A DNA stretch of 64,000 nucleotides from contig NZ_JAUSQU010000001.1 in the NCBI RefSeq assembly GCF_030811455.1, positions 3,286,001 to 3,350,000 on the forward strand, written 5' to 3'. The notes below the pieces were generated by a model. That model searched no databases and was not told the origin of the DNA. It saw only the letters and a program-made list of their open reading frames with translations. How positions within the stretch are numbered: the first letter of the stretch is position 1; every line of letters begins with the position of its first letter. The stretch comes from Streptosporangium lutulentum. GTDB lineage: Bacteria > Actinomycetota > Actinomycetes > Streptosporangiales > Streptosporangiaceae. Position numbers and translations under genes: made by a program. Shown here one piece after another: positions 1 to 8,744 of this stretch.

Positions 1-1165
1 GGTGGGAGCCGGTGTCGCGGTGGTCGCCGCACACGTAGCGACCGGGCGCGAAACGGACCGGGCGGCGCATCGGGAACGGCGGGGTCATCGCGGGCAGCGC
101 CGCCTCGATCGGATAGGTCGCGAGGTGCTCCCAGGCGGAGGTGTTCGCCCTGTAGATCTGAGCCAGCCGGGCCCGGACCCGAGGCTCGTCGGCGTCGGAG
201 AGAAGCCCCAGGACCGAGGTGGAGACCAGGGCGCGGCCGTCCGAGGAGTACTCGGGCGCGGCGTCGGTGATGACCAGGGTGTCGGTGATCTGGCCCTCCG
301 CGTCCACGATCTGGGTGGGATCGTCGGCGGGGGACCAGGGGACGGCGTGGTAGAAGGTCGTCACCGCGCGCATCGCCGGGATCTCCAGCCCGGGGTAGAG
401 GGCCGCGGCCATGGCCGGGTCGGTCGCCACGACCACCGTGCGGGCCGGGATCGTCTCGCCTCCCGCCGTCTCCACGCCCTCGTCCGTCACGGCGAGGACC
501 GGGGTGTCGAGCTTCAGCGCCTCCGGCGGGATGCGCTCGGCGAGCCGGCGGGGGATCTCGCCCATGCCGAGGGCGGGCACCCCGACCGTGCCGAGGGCGA
601 AGGACCGCCAGATCAGGTTGAAGAAGCGGCTGGAGGTCTCAAGCTCCCGTTCGAGGAAGACACCGGCCAGGAAGGGGCGGATCAGCTTCTCGATCATCTT
701 GGAGGAGATGCCCCGGTGCCGCAGCTCCTCCTCCGTGGTGCGGTCCGGGTCACGGCGCAGCAACTCGGGAGGGAAGGTGACGTCGCGCGTGGTCAGCGCG
801 GCCAGGGCGGCCTTGTCCCTGAGCGACCCCACATCGGCCAGCAGGCCGCTGAGCGCGTGCCGGGGATGCCGCCAGGGCAGCATGAAACGCTCCCGACGCC
901 CCCTGTCGAAGGCGATCACCCCGGAGGGGATGGCGCGCAGATTCAGCGCGCCGACGTCGAGAACGCGGGCGGCCTCCGGATAGGCGGTGTTGAACACCTG
1001 GAAACCGCGATCGAGCCGGAAACCGTCGACGATGTCGGTGCGCACGCGACCGCCCACCTCGCCCGCGGCGTCGATGACGCGGACCGGAACCCCGGCGGAG
1101 TGCAGCCGGATCGCGCACGCGAGGCCCGCGAGCCCCGCGCCGATGACCACCACTGTGTCCGGCAT
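1..1165 (-). CDS. FAD-dependent amine-oxidase-like oxidoreductase, 3' truncated
   Basis: Reading the minus strand from an ATG at 1165 gives 388 residues that stay open to the left edge, so the C-terminus is missing. The N-terminus carries a Rossmann dinucleotide fold (VVVIGAGLAGLACA, residues about 6-18) followed by the GG motif EVGGRVRT at about 36-43, the hallmark of the protoporphyrinogen oxidase / phytoene desaturase / monoamine oxidase superfamily. Near the edge is FAPGRYVCGDHRDTGSH, which resembles the C-terminal FAD-binding GD motif, so little more than 20-40 residues should be missing. It is probably a soluble FAD enzyme; the substrate cannot be told. The next gene on the same strand (1275-1910) ends 110 bases upstream, so co-transcription is possible. 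Confidence 0.85.
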   Translation of the reverse strand, partial: MPDTVVVIGAGLAGLACAIRLHSAGVPVRVIDAAGEVGGRVRTDIVDGFRLDRGFQVFNTAYPEAARVLDVGALNLRAIPSGVIAFDRGRRERFMLPWRHPRHALSGLLADVGSLRDKAALAALTTRDVTFPPELLRRDPDRTTEEELRHRGISSKMIEKLIRPFLAGVFLERELETSSRFFNLIWRSFALGTVGVPALGMGEIPRRLAERIPPEALKLDTPVLAVTDEGVETAGGETIPARTVVVATDPAMAAALYPGLEIPAMRAVTTFYHAVPWSPADDPTQIVDAEGQITDTLVITDAAPEYSSDGRALVSTSVLGLLSDADEPRVRARLAQIYRANTSAWEHLATYPIEAALPAMTPPFPMRRPVRFAPGRYVCGDHRDTGSH

Positions 1166-1274
1166 GACGCCTCCCCCTCGAATCACGACGACGTGGAGCG
1201 GCCGGATCGGCCACCTCTGACCTCGGGTGGCGAGCCGCCGGGGGTCGCGTCCGCGTTCCGCTCCTCTCCCAGAC

Positions 1275-1910
1275 CTACCCCAGCTTCACCGTGATCTCTC
1301 CCCCGAGCTGGAACCCTCCGGACAGTTCGAGGTCGTCCCCGCTCCAGAATCGGCCGGGGTCGTACCAGTTCGGCCTGCGACCGCCGGGAAGCAGCCCCAT
1401 GGCCTCGTAGGTGACGGCGACGACCTCCGCGCAGTAGGCGCTCTCCAGGGCGCTCTCCTCCGCCCCCCGCTTCAGGATCTTCGGCAGCCGTCCCTTCATC
1501 CAGCGTCCGGCCAGCCTGGCCGTGGAGGGGAAGGGCGTGCCGTCCAGGCGGGCGACGGTGCGCAGGACGGCGTCGTCCATCTCCCGGGAGGTCTGGGGCT
1601 CCAGCTGGCGCAGCCAGGCACGCTGGCCGTACCTGGTGGCCCAGACGGAGACCGCGTCGCGCAGGTCGTGCAGCTGGACGCCGCGCTGGTGGACTCCCGA
1701 CCACAGGTCGGGCAGGGAACGGCCGAGTTCGGCGTGCCACATCAACGGCGGCATGTCGTCGATGACGACGGACATGCCGACATGGTTGACGGGGCTGTTC
1801 GTCATGGTCTGGATGGCTCGGTCGGGAACGGTTCGGCCGCGGAACAGCCACACGTCGCCGGTACGGGTCAGGTTCGCGGCCTCATCGAGGCTGATGCTCT
1901 TGCCGGGCAT
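1275..1910 (-). CDS. Permuted papain-like (YiiX/NlpC-P60-type) hydrolase-like protein
   Basis: 211 residues. The arrangement of a His early (NHVGMSVVI, His about residue 43) and a Cys late (SAYCAEVVAV, Cys about residue 160) fits the circularly permuted NlpC/P60 families (YaeF/YiiX type), where the catalytic His precedes the Cys. There is no signal peptide or membrane helix, so it looks cytoplasmic. Family members are thought to act on amide, thioester or lipid ester bonds, but the substrate here is unknown. The start ATG at 1910 is only 17 bases from the divergent small membrane gene at 1928, so the two share a tiny promoter region. The family is inferred from motif order, not from an alignment. 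Confidence 0.6.
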   Translation of the reverse strand: MPGKSISLDEAANLTRTGDVWLFRGRTVPDRAIQTMTNSPVNHVGMSVVIDDMPPLMWHAELGRSLPDLWSGVHQRGVQLHDLRDAVSVWATRYGQRAWLRQLEPQTSREMDDAVLRTVARLDGTPFPSTARLAGRWMKGRLPKILKRGAEESALESAYCAEVVAVTYEAMGLLPGGRRPNWYDPGRFWSGDDLELSGGFQLGGEITVKLG

Positions 1911-1927
1911 TCCGCTAGCGTAGGCAC

Positions 1928-2110
1928 ATGCGATGGTGGAAGGTACTCGGTCTGGCAGGTGTCGCCGGCGTCGCGGCCACGGGCGTGGTCATGGTGCGGG
2001 CCGAAAGAAGGCGACAGGCCTACACACCGGACGAGATCCGGACCCGGCTCCGCGCCCGCCTGGAGGACTCTGCCACGGGCGACCCCCGGGCCGCCGGCCG
2101 TACTCCCTAG
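1928..2110 (+). CDS. Small single-pass membrane protein
   Basis: 60 residues: a positively charged MRWWK start, one hydrophobic helix of about 17 residues (VLGLAGVAGVAATGVVMV), then a basic/acidic tail containing YTPDEIRTRLRARLE. The helix plus amphipathic tail resembles short actinobacterial membrane proteins of unknown function. It lies divergently 17 bases from the permuted papain-like gene. Coding character is supported by GC-rich third positions and the clear membrane segment. No function is assigned. Confidence 0.55.
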   Translation: MRWWKVLGLAGVAGVAATGVVMVRAERRRQAYTPDEIRTRLRARLEDSATGDPRAAGRTP

Positions 2111-2223
2111 GAGTCTCCCCCGCCGCCTGATCCAGGTGAGCGGGTCGAACGAGCGGGACGGCTCACCCACCGCCGTCCCGCCGTCGTGTCAGGCCGCGCC
2201 CGCGGCGCCGCCCGCCTCAGGGC

Positions 2224-3324
2224 TCACCCGTCGCCTTTCACCGGATCCCACCCCTCGGGCAGCGGATCGGGCCTCGGGCACGTGCTGCCGACCTTGAGGA
2301 ACTCGGCCCGCTCGGCGGACTCGGCGATGGTCAGCATCGTGTCCAGGACGTGCAGGCCCAGCTCTCCGGTGGCGCGGTGCGGCCGGCCCGCGCGGATGGC
2401 CTGGGCCATGTCGAGCACGCCCAGCCCGCGACCGGCGGTGGTTCCCGGCGTGGGGAGCGCGATCCACTCGTCGCCGCCGGCCCGGCGCAGCCGTACCTGG
2501 CCGCCGAAGGTGTTGGGGTCGGGCACCTCCATGGTCGCCTCCGTGCCCGTGATCTCGACGAACCCCGCACGGTGGAGCGGCGAGTCGAAGGTGAACATCA
2601 TCGTGGCGGCCTGCCCCGCGGCGAACTCCAGGAGCGCCGCCGTGTGGGTGGGGACCTCGACGGCGAAGCGGGTCCCGGCCCTGGGGCCCGAGCCGATGAT
2701 CCGCTCCTCCCGTGCCCGGCGGGCCATCGCGGCCACCCGCCCGGCCGGGCCGAACAGCGTCACGAGGGCGGTCAGGTAGTAGGGGCCCATGTCGAACAGC
2801 GGCCCGGCGCCCCGCTGGAACAGGAACTCCGGGCTGTGGTGCCACGCCTCGGGGCCGGGGGTCTGCAGCAGCGTCAGAGCGGTCAGCGGAGTGCCGATGG
2901 CCCCTTCGGCGACGAGCCGGGCCGCGGTCTGCAGGCCGGCGCCGAGGAAGGTGTCGGGAGCGCTGCCCAGGCGCACCCCCGCCGCCTCGGCGGCCCGGGT
3001 CAGCTCCGCGCCGGACTCCCTGTCCAGGGTGAAGGGCTTCTCGTTGTAGACGTGGCGTCCGGCCCCGACCGCCGCCATCGCCACCTCGGCGTGAGCGGAC
3101 GGGATCGTGAGGTTGACGACCAGCTCGACGTCCGGGTGGGCCATCGCCCGCTCCGGGGTGGTCGCCACCGGCACGCCGTACCGGCTCGCGACCTCCCGGG
3201 CACGGTCCGGATCGAGGTCGGCGCACGCCACCACCCGCACGTCGGGGAAGGTGGTCAGGTTGCTCAGATACTGGTGGCTGATGGTGCCGCAGCCGACGAT
3301 CGCCACCCCGAGCGGGCTCGTCAC
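2224..3324 (-). CDS. Gfo/Idh/MocA family NAD(P)-dependent sugar dehydrogenase
   Basis: 366 residues. The N-terminal Rossmann fold shows VAIVGCGTISHQYLSN (residues about 7-22) and the family EKP signature appears as NEKPFTLD near residue 94. The C-terminal alpha/beta domain is complete (LPEGWDPV near the end). Members oxidise or epimerise sugars and inositols with NAD(P). It starts at a GTG (3322-3324) that overlaps the TGA of the upstream isomerase (GTGA), so translation is coupled. It is the last gene of the minus-strand operon ROK kinase, sugar isomerase, dehydrogenase. Substrate is unknown; the operon points to catabolism of a modified hexose or inositol. Confidence 0.9.
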   Translation of the reverse strand: MTSPLGVAIVGCGTISHQYLSNLTTFPDVRVVACADLDPDRAREVASRYGVPVATTPERAMAHPDVELVVNLTIPSAHAEVAMAAVGAGRHVYNEKPFTLDRESGAELTRAAEAAGVRLGSAPDTFLGAGLQTAARLVAEGAIGTPLTALTLLQTPGPEAWHHSPEFLFQRGAGPLFDMGPYYLTALVTLFGPAGRVAAMARRAREERIIGSGPRAGTRFAVEVPTHTAALLEFAAGQAATMMFTFDSPLHRAGFVEITGTEATMEVPDPNTFGGQVRLRRAGGDEWIALPTPGTTAGRGLGVLDMAQAIRAGRPHRATGELGLHVLDTMLTIAESAERAEFLKVGSTCPRPDPLPEGWDPVKGDG

Positions 3325-4070
3325 GGGCTCACCTGCCCGGCGGCGACCAGGCCGGTCAGGTAGGCGTGACTGTCGGCCAGTGCCTCGACCATGTCGGTGG
3401 CGCAGTGATCCAGCTCCACGATCCGCACCGCGTCCGGCGCGGCGGTCAGCGCGCTCACGATCGGCACGCCGCCCGCGCCCACCGCCGTCATCGGGCCCTC
3501 CTTCGTCGCCGGCCCGTCCTTGACGTGCAGGTAACGCACCCGCTCACCCAGCCGGGCCAGCAGCTCCGAGGGGTCGACCCCACCGGTCGCCGCCCAGTAG
3601 ACGTCGACCTCCAGCAGCACCTCGGGAGCCAGCAGCTCGACCAGCGCCTCCAGCGCGGGACGGCCGTCCACCCGCTGCTCCAGCTCCCACCAGTGATTGT
3701 GGTATCCGAGCCGCAGGCCGTGGCCGGCCGCCTCGTCCGCCGCCTCGTTGATGCTCCGGGCGGCCAGCTCCAGCCCGTCCCGGTCGGCGAACCACTCCGC
3801 GGGGGCCGCCGGCACGATGACGGTGTCCGCCCCGATGACGACGGCCGCGGCGAGCACGCTCGAACGGCGCTCGTCGAGCAGCGGGGCGTGCACGCTGCAC
3901 ACCGTCAGCCCGGCCTCCTCAAGGTCGGCGGCGAGCCCGACCGGATCCACGTGCGGGTCGTACGGCTCGACCGCGCCGTACCCGATGTCGGCGATGCGCC
4001 GTAGCACGGCACGGCGGTCGACGGCCGCCTGCTCACGCACGGAGTACAACTGGACGGCGAGTGGGCTCAT
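3321..4070 (-). CDS. Sugar phosphate isomerase/epimerase family TIM barrel
   Basis: 249 residues with the AP-endonuclease-2/xylose isomerase-like TIM barrel signature: an N-terminal LAVQLYSVR strand, GYHNHWWEL (metal-ligand His region) near residue 125, LEVDVYWAATGG near 150 and YLHVKDG near 178. Such enzymes use a divalent metal to isomerise or epimerise keto-sugars or inosose. AAGGGA lies 5 bases upstream of the ATG. It overlaps the Gfo/Idh/MocA gene by 4 bases and follows the ROK kinase by 61 bases, so the three are one operon. Confidence 0.9.
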   Translation of the reverse strand: MSPLAVQLYSVREQAAVDRRAVLRRIADIGYGAVEPYDPHVDPVGLAADLEEAGLTVCSVHAPLLDERRSSVLAAAVVIGADTVIVPAAPAEWFADRDGLELAARSINEAADEAAGHGLRLGYHNHWWELEQRVDGRPALEALVELLAPEVLLEVDVYWAATGGVDPSELLARLGERVRYLHVKDGPATKEGPMTAVGAGGVPIVSALTAAPDAVRIVELDHCATDMVEALADSHAYLTGLVAAGQVSP

Positions 4071-4130
4071 CCCAGGTCCCTTCGACGTTTTAGGATCTGC
4101 TCCGCGCCGGAGGAGGTCCCCCGACGGCGT

Positions 4131-5069
4131 TCAAGTGCCCCGGTGAGGCGTTCTCTCCTCGGAGGGAAGGACCAGGGCGGCGGCGCCGTACAGACCCGCG
4201 TCACGTTCCAGCGAGGTCCGCTCGACGGTGAGGCGTCGCAGGAAGCCGAGTCCGGCCTGCTTGGCGACCGCCTGGCGAAGGGGGGCGAGCAGTGTCTCAC
4301 CCGCCGCGGCCACACCGCCTCCGATGACGACGTCGTCGACGTCGAACAGGGCGGCCGTGGTGAGGATCGCCGAGGCCAGCGCGTCCGCGGTCCGCTGGAA
4401 GGCCCGCTGCGCGGGGAGGACCCCGCGGGCGGCGTCCGCCGCGAGCGCCTTGGCGTCCGGGTGCGCGGCCGGGCACGTCCAGCCGTTCGCCAGCGCCCAG
4501 CGGACCATGCTGGGGCCGCTGGCGACGGTCTCCAGACATCCCACCGCCCCGCAGGGGCAGGGCTCGCCCCTCGGGTCCACGGATATGTGTCCGATGTGAC
4601 CGGCGTTTCCCGTCGGTCCCAGGTACGGCACGCCGTCCAGGACCAGCCCGCCGCCCACCCCCGTGGACACCACGATCCCCAGCATGACCCGGGAGCCCGA
4701 GCCGCCGTGCCCGCCTCGCCACCACTCCCCCAGCGCCATGCACTGGCCGTCTCCGGCCAGCGCGACGGGAACGCCGCGAGGGCCGGGAAGCCCGGCGAGA
4801 AGCTCGCGCACCGTGTCGACCAGCGGGAAGTCCCGCCAGGACGGGATGTTGACCGGGCTGACCGTGCCGGCAACGGAGTCGATGGGACCGGCGGAGCCGA
4901 TTCCCACGCCGGTCAGATCCGCGACCGCGGTGTCGCGGACCAGCGAGGCCAGCGTCGCCACGGGATCCGGTCCCACCGGCAGCTCCGCCCGCCGGGTCAT
5001 GGTCCCGTCGGGGTGAACGAGCGCGACGGCGAACTTGGTGCCCCCGATGTCGATCGCCAGGGCGGTCAA
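4131..5069 (-). CDS. ROK family sugar kinase
   Basis: 312 residues from a TTG at 5069, which I prefer because GAGGT lies about 6 bases upstream and because it puts the ATP-binding LAIDIGGTKFAVA at the N-terminus; an upstream ATG at 5414 would add 115 unrelated residues. The zinc-binding ROK signature CPCGAVGCLE is near residue 170 and an ATPase motif (GIGSAGPID) near 50. There is no N-terminal helix-turn-helix, so it is a kinase rather than a ROK repressor. It is the first gene of the operon with the isomerase and the dehydrogenase and probably phosphorylates the incoming hexose with ATP. Confidence 0.9.
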   Translation of the reverse strand: MTALAIDIGGTKFAVALVHPDGTMTRRAELPVGPDPVATLASLVRDTAVADLTGVGIGSAGPIDSVAGTVSPVNIPSWRDFPLVDTVRELLAGLPGPRGVPVALAGDGQCMALGEWWRGGHGGSGSRVMLGIVVSTGVGGGLVLDGVPYLGPTGNAGHIGHISVDPRGEPCPCGAVGCLETVASGPSMVRWALANGWTCPAAHPDAKALAADAARGVLPAQRAFQRTADALASAILTTAALFDVDDVVIGGGVAAAGETLLAPLRQAVAKQAGLGFLRRLTVERTSLERDAGLYGAAALVLPSEERTPHRGT

Positions 5070-5234
5070 AGCCGGACCTCGCCGACGCTTCCGAACGGGG
5101 AGAGGCTGGCGGTGGCCGGTGCGGCCACCACACGGCTGTTCACGGATTCCTCCGATGTATCGGCGTTGAGGGTTCGCGGATTCGGGTAAGCAAACCGGGC
5201 AGAAACGACAAACAAGGTGAACGTATGACGTCGA

Positions 5235-5248
5235 TGACAACGTTGTCA
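5235..5248. promoter_or_regulatory. Perfect 14-base palindrome, LacI-type operator
   Basis: TGACAACGTTGTCA is a perfect palindrome with the central CG typical of LacI-family operators. It lies 166 bases upstream of the ROK kinase start and 258 bases upstream of pgm, so the kinase operon is the likelier target. The cognate regulator is not obvious in the window: the LacI gene at 15243 is flanked by a different palindrome. Confidence 0.55.
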
Positions 5249-5307
5249 ACGGCGTATTCCGTTCATCATCGGCGTGTTTCGCAGGGCGGGTCTTCGACCG
5301 ACGGGCG

Positions 5308-5363
5308 CTCCGGGGACGGAAGCGGGCGCGACGCGCTTCGGGGACGGAAGCGGTCGTGATGCG
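5308..5363. repeat. 28-base imperfect tandem repeat, two copies
   Basis: Two adjacent 28-base units (5308-5335 and 5336-5363) match at 24 of 28 positions and share the core CGGGGACGGAAGCGG. The repeat lies in the non-coding region between the ROK kinase and pgm. Function unknown; it could be a paired protein-binding site or a simple local duplication. Confidence 0.6.
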
Positions 5364-5428
5364 GAGATCCACCGGCCGCACGGCCGGGAGCGGCCGACCG
5401 GCTCCGGGGATCACCCGCGAGATTCCCG

Positions 5429-5450
5429 CGCATACGAGATCGAGTATGCG
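5429..5450. promoter_or_regulatory. Inverted repeat in the pgm leader
   Basis: CGCATAC and GTATGCG form a perfect 7-base inverted repeat with an 8-base spacer, 56 bases upstream of the pgm start. It may be an operator or a leader hairpin; no regulator is recognised. Confidence 0.4.
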
Positions 5451-5505
5451 GTCTCCTTGAATTTAAGGGTAGATACGGTTGGCAAGGATGACTTGGGAGA
5501 TTTTC

Positions 5506-7143
5506 ATGACGCATGAACGAGCGGGACTGCCCGCTCAGCCGTCCGATCTTGTCGACGTGGCCCGCCTGGTGACCTCTTACTACGCGCTGCACCCCGACCC
5601 CGGGGAGGTCGGTCAGCGGGTGACGTTCGGGACGTCGGGGCACCGTGGCTCCTCGCTGAACGTCGCGTTCAACGAGGACCACATCCTCGCGACCAGCCAG
5701 GCCATCGTGGAGTACCGCGCGGCGCAGGGGGTGGACGGCCCGCTGTTCCTGGGCGCCGACACCCACGCGCTGTCGGAGCCCGCCCGGGTCTCGGCGCTGG
5801 AGGTCTTCGCGGCCAACGGCGTGACGGTCCTGATCGACGACCGGGACGGCTACACCCCGACACCGGCGGTCTCGCACGCGATCCTCACCTACAACCGGGG
5901 GCGTACGGCGGGACCGGCCGACGGCGTGGTGGTGACCCCCTCGCACAATCCGCCCGGCGACGGCGGCTTCAAGTACAACCCTCCGAACGGCGGCCCGGCC
6001 GACACCGACGCCACCTCGTGGATCCAGGACCGCGCCAACGCGTTGATCGCGGACGGGCTCAAGGAGGTCAGGCGGATTCCCTACACCAGGGCGCTGGCCG
6101 CCGACACCACCGGCCGTCACGACTTCCTCGGCCACTACGTCGACGACCTGCCCTCGGTGCTGGACCTCGACGCGATCCGGGCGGCGGGGGTGCGCATCGG
6201 CGCCGACCCGCTGGGCGGGGCGAGCGTGGCCTACTGGGGGGAGATCGCCGAGCGGCACCGGCTGGATCTGACGGTGGTGAACCCGCTGACCGACCCGACG
6301 TGGCGGTTCATGACGCTGGACTGGGACGGCAAGATCCGGATGGACTGCTCGTCGCCGTACGCGATGGCCTCGCTCATCGCCGGCCGCGACGCGTTCGACG
6401 TCTCCACGGGCAACGACGCCGACGCCGACCGGCACGGCGTCGTCACTCCCGACGGGGGGCTGCTGAACCCCAACCACTACCTCGCCGTGGCGATCTCCTA
6501 CCTCTACTCCCACCGGCCCGGCTGGCCGGCGGACGCCGGGATCGGCAAGACGCTGGTGAGCAGCGGCATGATCGACCGGGTGGCGGCGGATCTGGGCAGG
6601 CGGCTCATGGAGGTGCCCGTCGGGTTCAAGTGGTTCGTGCCGGGCCTGCTCGACGGCTCCCTCGGGTTCGGCGGCGAGGAGAGCGCGGGGGCGTCGTTCC
6701 TGCGCCGCGACGGCTCGGTGTGGACCACCGACAAGGACGGCCTGATCCTGGCGCTGCTCGCCGCGGAGATCATCGCGACCACCGGCCGCTCGCCGAGCGA
6801 GCACTACGGCGATCTGGTGTCCAGGTTCGGCGACCCCGCCTACGCCCGGGTCGACGCCCCGGCGAGCCGGGAGGAGAAGGCGGTGCTCGCCAGGCTCTCG
6901 GCCGAGCAGGTCACCGCGGACACCCTCGCCGGCGAGCCGATCACGCAGGTGCTGACCGCGGCCCCCGGCAACGGCGCCGCCCTCGGCGGGGTCAAGGTCT
7001 CCACCGAGAGCGCCTGGTTCGCCGCCCGTCCCTCCGGCACGGAGGACGTCTACAAGATCTACGCCGAGTCCTTCAAGGGACCGGAGCATCTGGCGCGGGT
7101 GCAGGAGGAGGCCAGGAACCTGGTGTCGGCGTCACTGAGCTGA
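5506..7143 (+). CDS. pgm: Alpha-D-glucose phosphate-specific phosphoglucomutase
   Basis: 545 residues. It interconverts glucose-1-phosphate and glucose-6-phosphate in the cytoplasm, linking glycogen/trehalose and nucleotide-sugar synthesis to glycolysis. The N-terminus [20 protein letters not shown] matches the bacterial Pgm family start, and GGGAG sits about 7 bases before ATG 5506, so I reject the ATGs at 5479 and 5488. Seen are [13 protein letters not shown], the phosphoserine loop [15 protein letters not shown], the Mg-binding DADADRHG and the sugar-binding [10 protein letters not shown] and RPSGTED motifs. Length is normal. It is divergent from the ROK operon. Confidence 0.95.
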   Translation: MTHERAGLPAQPSDLVDVARLVTSYYALHPDPGEVGQRVTFGTSGHRGSSLNVAFNEDHILATSQAIVEYRAAQGVDGPLFLGADTHALSEPARVSALEVFAANGVTVLIDDRDGYTPTPAVSHAILTYNRGRTAGPADGVVVTPSHNPPGDGGFKYNPPNGGPADTDATSWIQDRANALIADGLKEVRRIPYTRALAADTTGRHDFLGHYVDDLPSVLDLDAIRAAGVRIGADPLGGASVAYWGEIAERHRLDLTVVNPLTDPTWRFMTLDWDGKIRMDCSSPYAMASLIAGRDAFDVSTGNDADADRHGVVTPDGGLLNPNHYLAVAISYLYSHRPGWPADAGIGKTLVSSGMIDRVAADLGRRLMEVPVGFKWFVPGLLDGSLGFGGEESAGASFLRRDGSVWTTDKDGLILALLAAEIIATTGRSPSEHYGDLVSRFGDPAYARVDAPASREEKAVLARLSAEQVTADTLAGEPITQVLTAAPGNGAALGGVKVSTESAWFAARPSGTEDVYKIYAESFKGPEHLARVQEEARNLVSASLS

Positions 7144-7294
7144 ACCGGCCGGGGAGCCCCGCCGGAGCCGATGCCCACCGCACGGGTGAGCCGCTCCGGC
7201 GGCGTCGCCCGCGCCCGGCCCCGCGGAGAAGCCGGCGAGCGGGCGGTGGTGACCGGGGCGGGCATCCGTACGGGTGCGGCCGCCCGCCGGACGG

Positions 7295-8118
7295 TCAGGG
7301 CCGGCGAGCCACCCACGTGGTCCGACGGTCCGGACGGTGAGGTCCTCGCGCCGCAGGACGCCGTGGGGGCCGTCGCCGTGGATGACCGTGTCGAGGGCGA
7401 CCAGGTCCTCATCGGGCAACCGGCCGTCGAGATGCGAGCGCAGCCTCCGCAGGCACACCTGGGCGTAGCGGCCGGTGGCGGCCGGCAGAGGGGTGGGCAG
7501 GTCGACGGCCCACGGGCGTTCGGCCTCCAGGACGAATCCCGCCCGGGCCAGGTGCTCCGTCCAGTCGGCGGCCGGCCCCTTGTTCAGGACGGCGTGGACG
7601 CGGGCTTCCAGGCCGGGACGGCCCACGCCTATGTCGTCGGGCAGGAAGCGGGGGAAGAAGTCCATCTCGGTCACGGCCAGGAGGCCGCCCGGCCGCAGGC
7701 CGTCGAACGCTCCGGCCAGAACGCGGTCGGGGTCGGCCATGTCGTGCAGGGAGGAGGCCGCCCACACCAGATCGCAGGGGGCGAGTGCCGGCCAGCCCTC
7801 CGTCAGGTCCGCCCGGACGCCGAGGACCCGGTCGGCGAGACCGAGCAGGGACGCCTTCTTCGACAGTCGATGGAGCATCCGCGGGGAAAGATCCACGGCC
7901 GTCACGTCGGCCCGCACGAAACGCCGCGCCAGGGCGATGGCGCCGGTCCCGGTCCCGCTGCCCAGATCGACGATGCGGCGAGGTTCCCGATCGGCCAGCT
8001 CACCCAGCCAGGCGGTCAGCTCCGACAGATGAGCCCGCAGAACCTCGGCGTCCAGTTCCAGGAGTTCGGCGAGGAGGTCGGACCCCGGGTGGTTCCGGTC
8101 CTGGTGAGAGGTGTTCAT
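7295..8118 (-). pseudogene. Class I SAM-dependent methyltransferase with an apparent 1-base frameshift near its end
   Basis: From ATG 8118 the protein runs through a good SAM motif I (VDLGSGTGTGAIALARRF), motif II DVTAVDLSPRML, and DLVWAASSLHDMAD. Close to the end it reads REDLTVRTVGPRGW and then low-complexity residues to a stop at 7132, inside the pgm 3' end. Adding one base in the run at 7321-7328 (TCCGACGG to TCCGGACGG on the plus strand) gives the typical family ending TVRTVRTTWVARRP with a stop at 7295 and a normal length of about 274 residues. So either the strain has a late frameshift (the enzyme may still work with an altered tail) or there is a base error. It is divergent from the XRE-cupin regulator. 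Confidence 0.75.
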
Positions 8119-8158
8119 ATTTCGACGATAACCATGCATTGCGCCTATCGTTTACACT

Positions 8159-8175
8159 CTTGCGCATGACGCAAG
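8159..8175. promoter_or_regulatory. Inverted repeat across the start codon of the XRE-cupin gene
   Basis: CTTGCG and CGCAAG form a perfect 6-base inverted repeat with a 5-base spacer that contains the ATG at 8166. A second TTGCGC lies at about 8139-8144. The divergent starts are only 47 bases apart, so binding here could repress both genes. It is a candidate autoregulatory operator of the XRE protein. Confidence 0.5.
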
Positions 8176-8744
8176 AAAGCGATGTGGACAGTACGGTCCG
8201 CATGCGCATCAGAGGTCTGAGACAGGCACGCGGCTGGTCACTCGACAACCTCGCGGAGCGCGCCTTCCTGAGTCCCTCCACCCTGAGCCGGATCGAGACC
8301 GGCCACCGGCGCATCGGCCTCGACCAGCTGATCTCACTGGCCCGCGCCCTGGACATCTCGCTCGACCAGCTGGTGGAAACCGTCAACGACGACGACGTCG
8401 TGATCAGGCCTCGGTGCGACGAACGGCACGGGCTGACCACCTGGCCGCTGAACCGCGGATCCGGGTCAGCCGGCATCACGGTCGCCAAGATGCGCATCAC
8501 CGACGAAGCGCATGGCCAGGGAGCCGATCAGCTCGCGGTCCACCCCGGCACGGACTGGTTCACCGTCCTGTCGGGGACCATCACGCTGATCCTCGGCGAG
8601 CGCACCATCCAGGTCGAGACCGGCCAGGCGGCCGAGTTCTCCACCATGATCCCCCACGCCATCAAGGCACACGGCGGACCGGCGGAAATCCTGGGCATCC
8701 TCGATCGCGACGGCCGGCGCGCCCACCTCCACCCCCCGGCGTGA
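8166..8744 (+). CDS. XRE-family regulator with C-terminal cupin domain
   Basis: 192 residues. Residues about 13-70 form an HTH_3 domain (IRGLRQARGWSLDNLAERA, STLSRIETGHR), and residues about 105-185 a cupin barrel (HPGTDWFTVLSGTITLILG, then ETGQAAEFSTMIPHAIKAHG). This is the common architecture of ligand-sensing HTH-cupin regulators. ATG 8166 is used; there is no ribosome-binding site and the divergent gap is tiny, which suggests a leaderless transcript. A TACACT -10-like hexamer ends 8 bases before the ATG. It is divergent from the methyltransferase, its likely target. Confidence 0.85.
   Translation: MTQESDVDSTVRMRIRGLRQARGWSLDNLAERAFLSPSTLSRIETGHRRIGLDQLISLARALDISLDQLVETVNDDDVVIRPRCDERHGLTTWPLNRGSGSAGITVAKMRITDEAHGQGADQLAVHPGTDWFTVLSGTITLILGERTIQVETGQAAEFSTMIPHAIKAHGGPAEILGILDRDGRRAHLHPPA

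Larger units (their letters stand above)
5070..5505. other. 436-base divergent regulatory region
   Basis: No gene is supported here. It separates the divergent ROK kinase (start 5069) and phosphoglucomutase (start 5506) and holds a perfect LacI-type palindrome (5235-5248), an imperfect 28-base tandem repeat (5308-5363) and a 7-base inverted repeat (5429-5450), each listed separately. Confidence 0.7.

Noticed and set aside
2..1294. Long plus-strand open frame of 430 codons
   Set aside because: It is the antisense shadow of the FAD oxidoreductase, has no family-like sequence and is Gly/Arg-rich as expected of GC-rich shadows.
5070..5414. N-terminal extension of the ROK kinase to ATG 5414
   Set aside because: The extra 115 residues are Arg/Pro-rich and non-homologous, and the region holds the operator at 5235.
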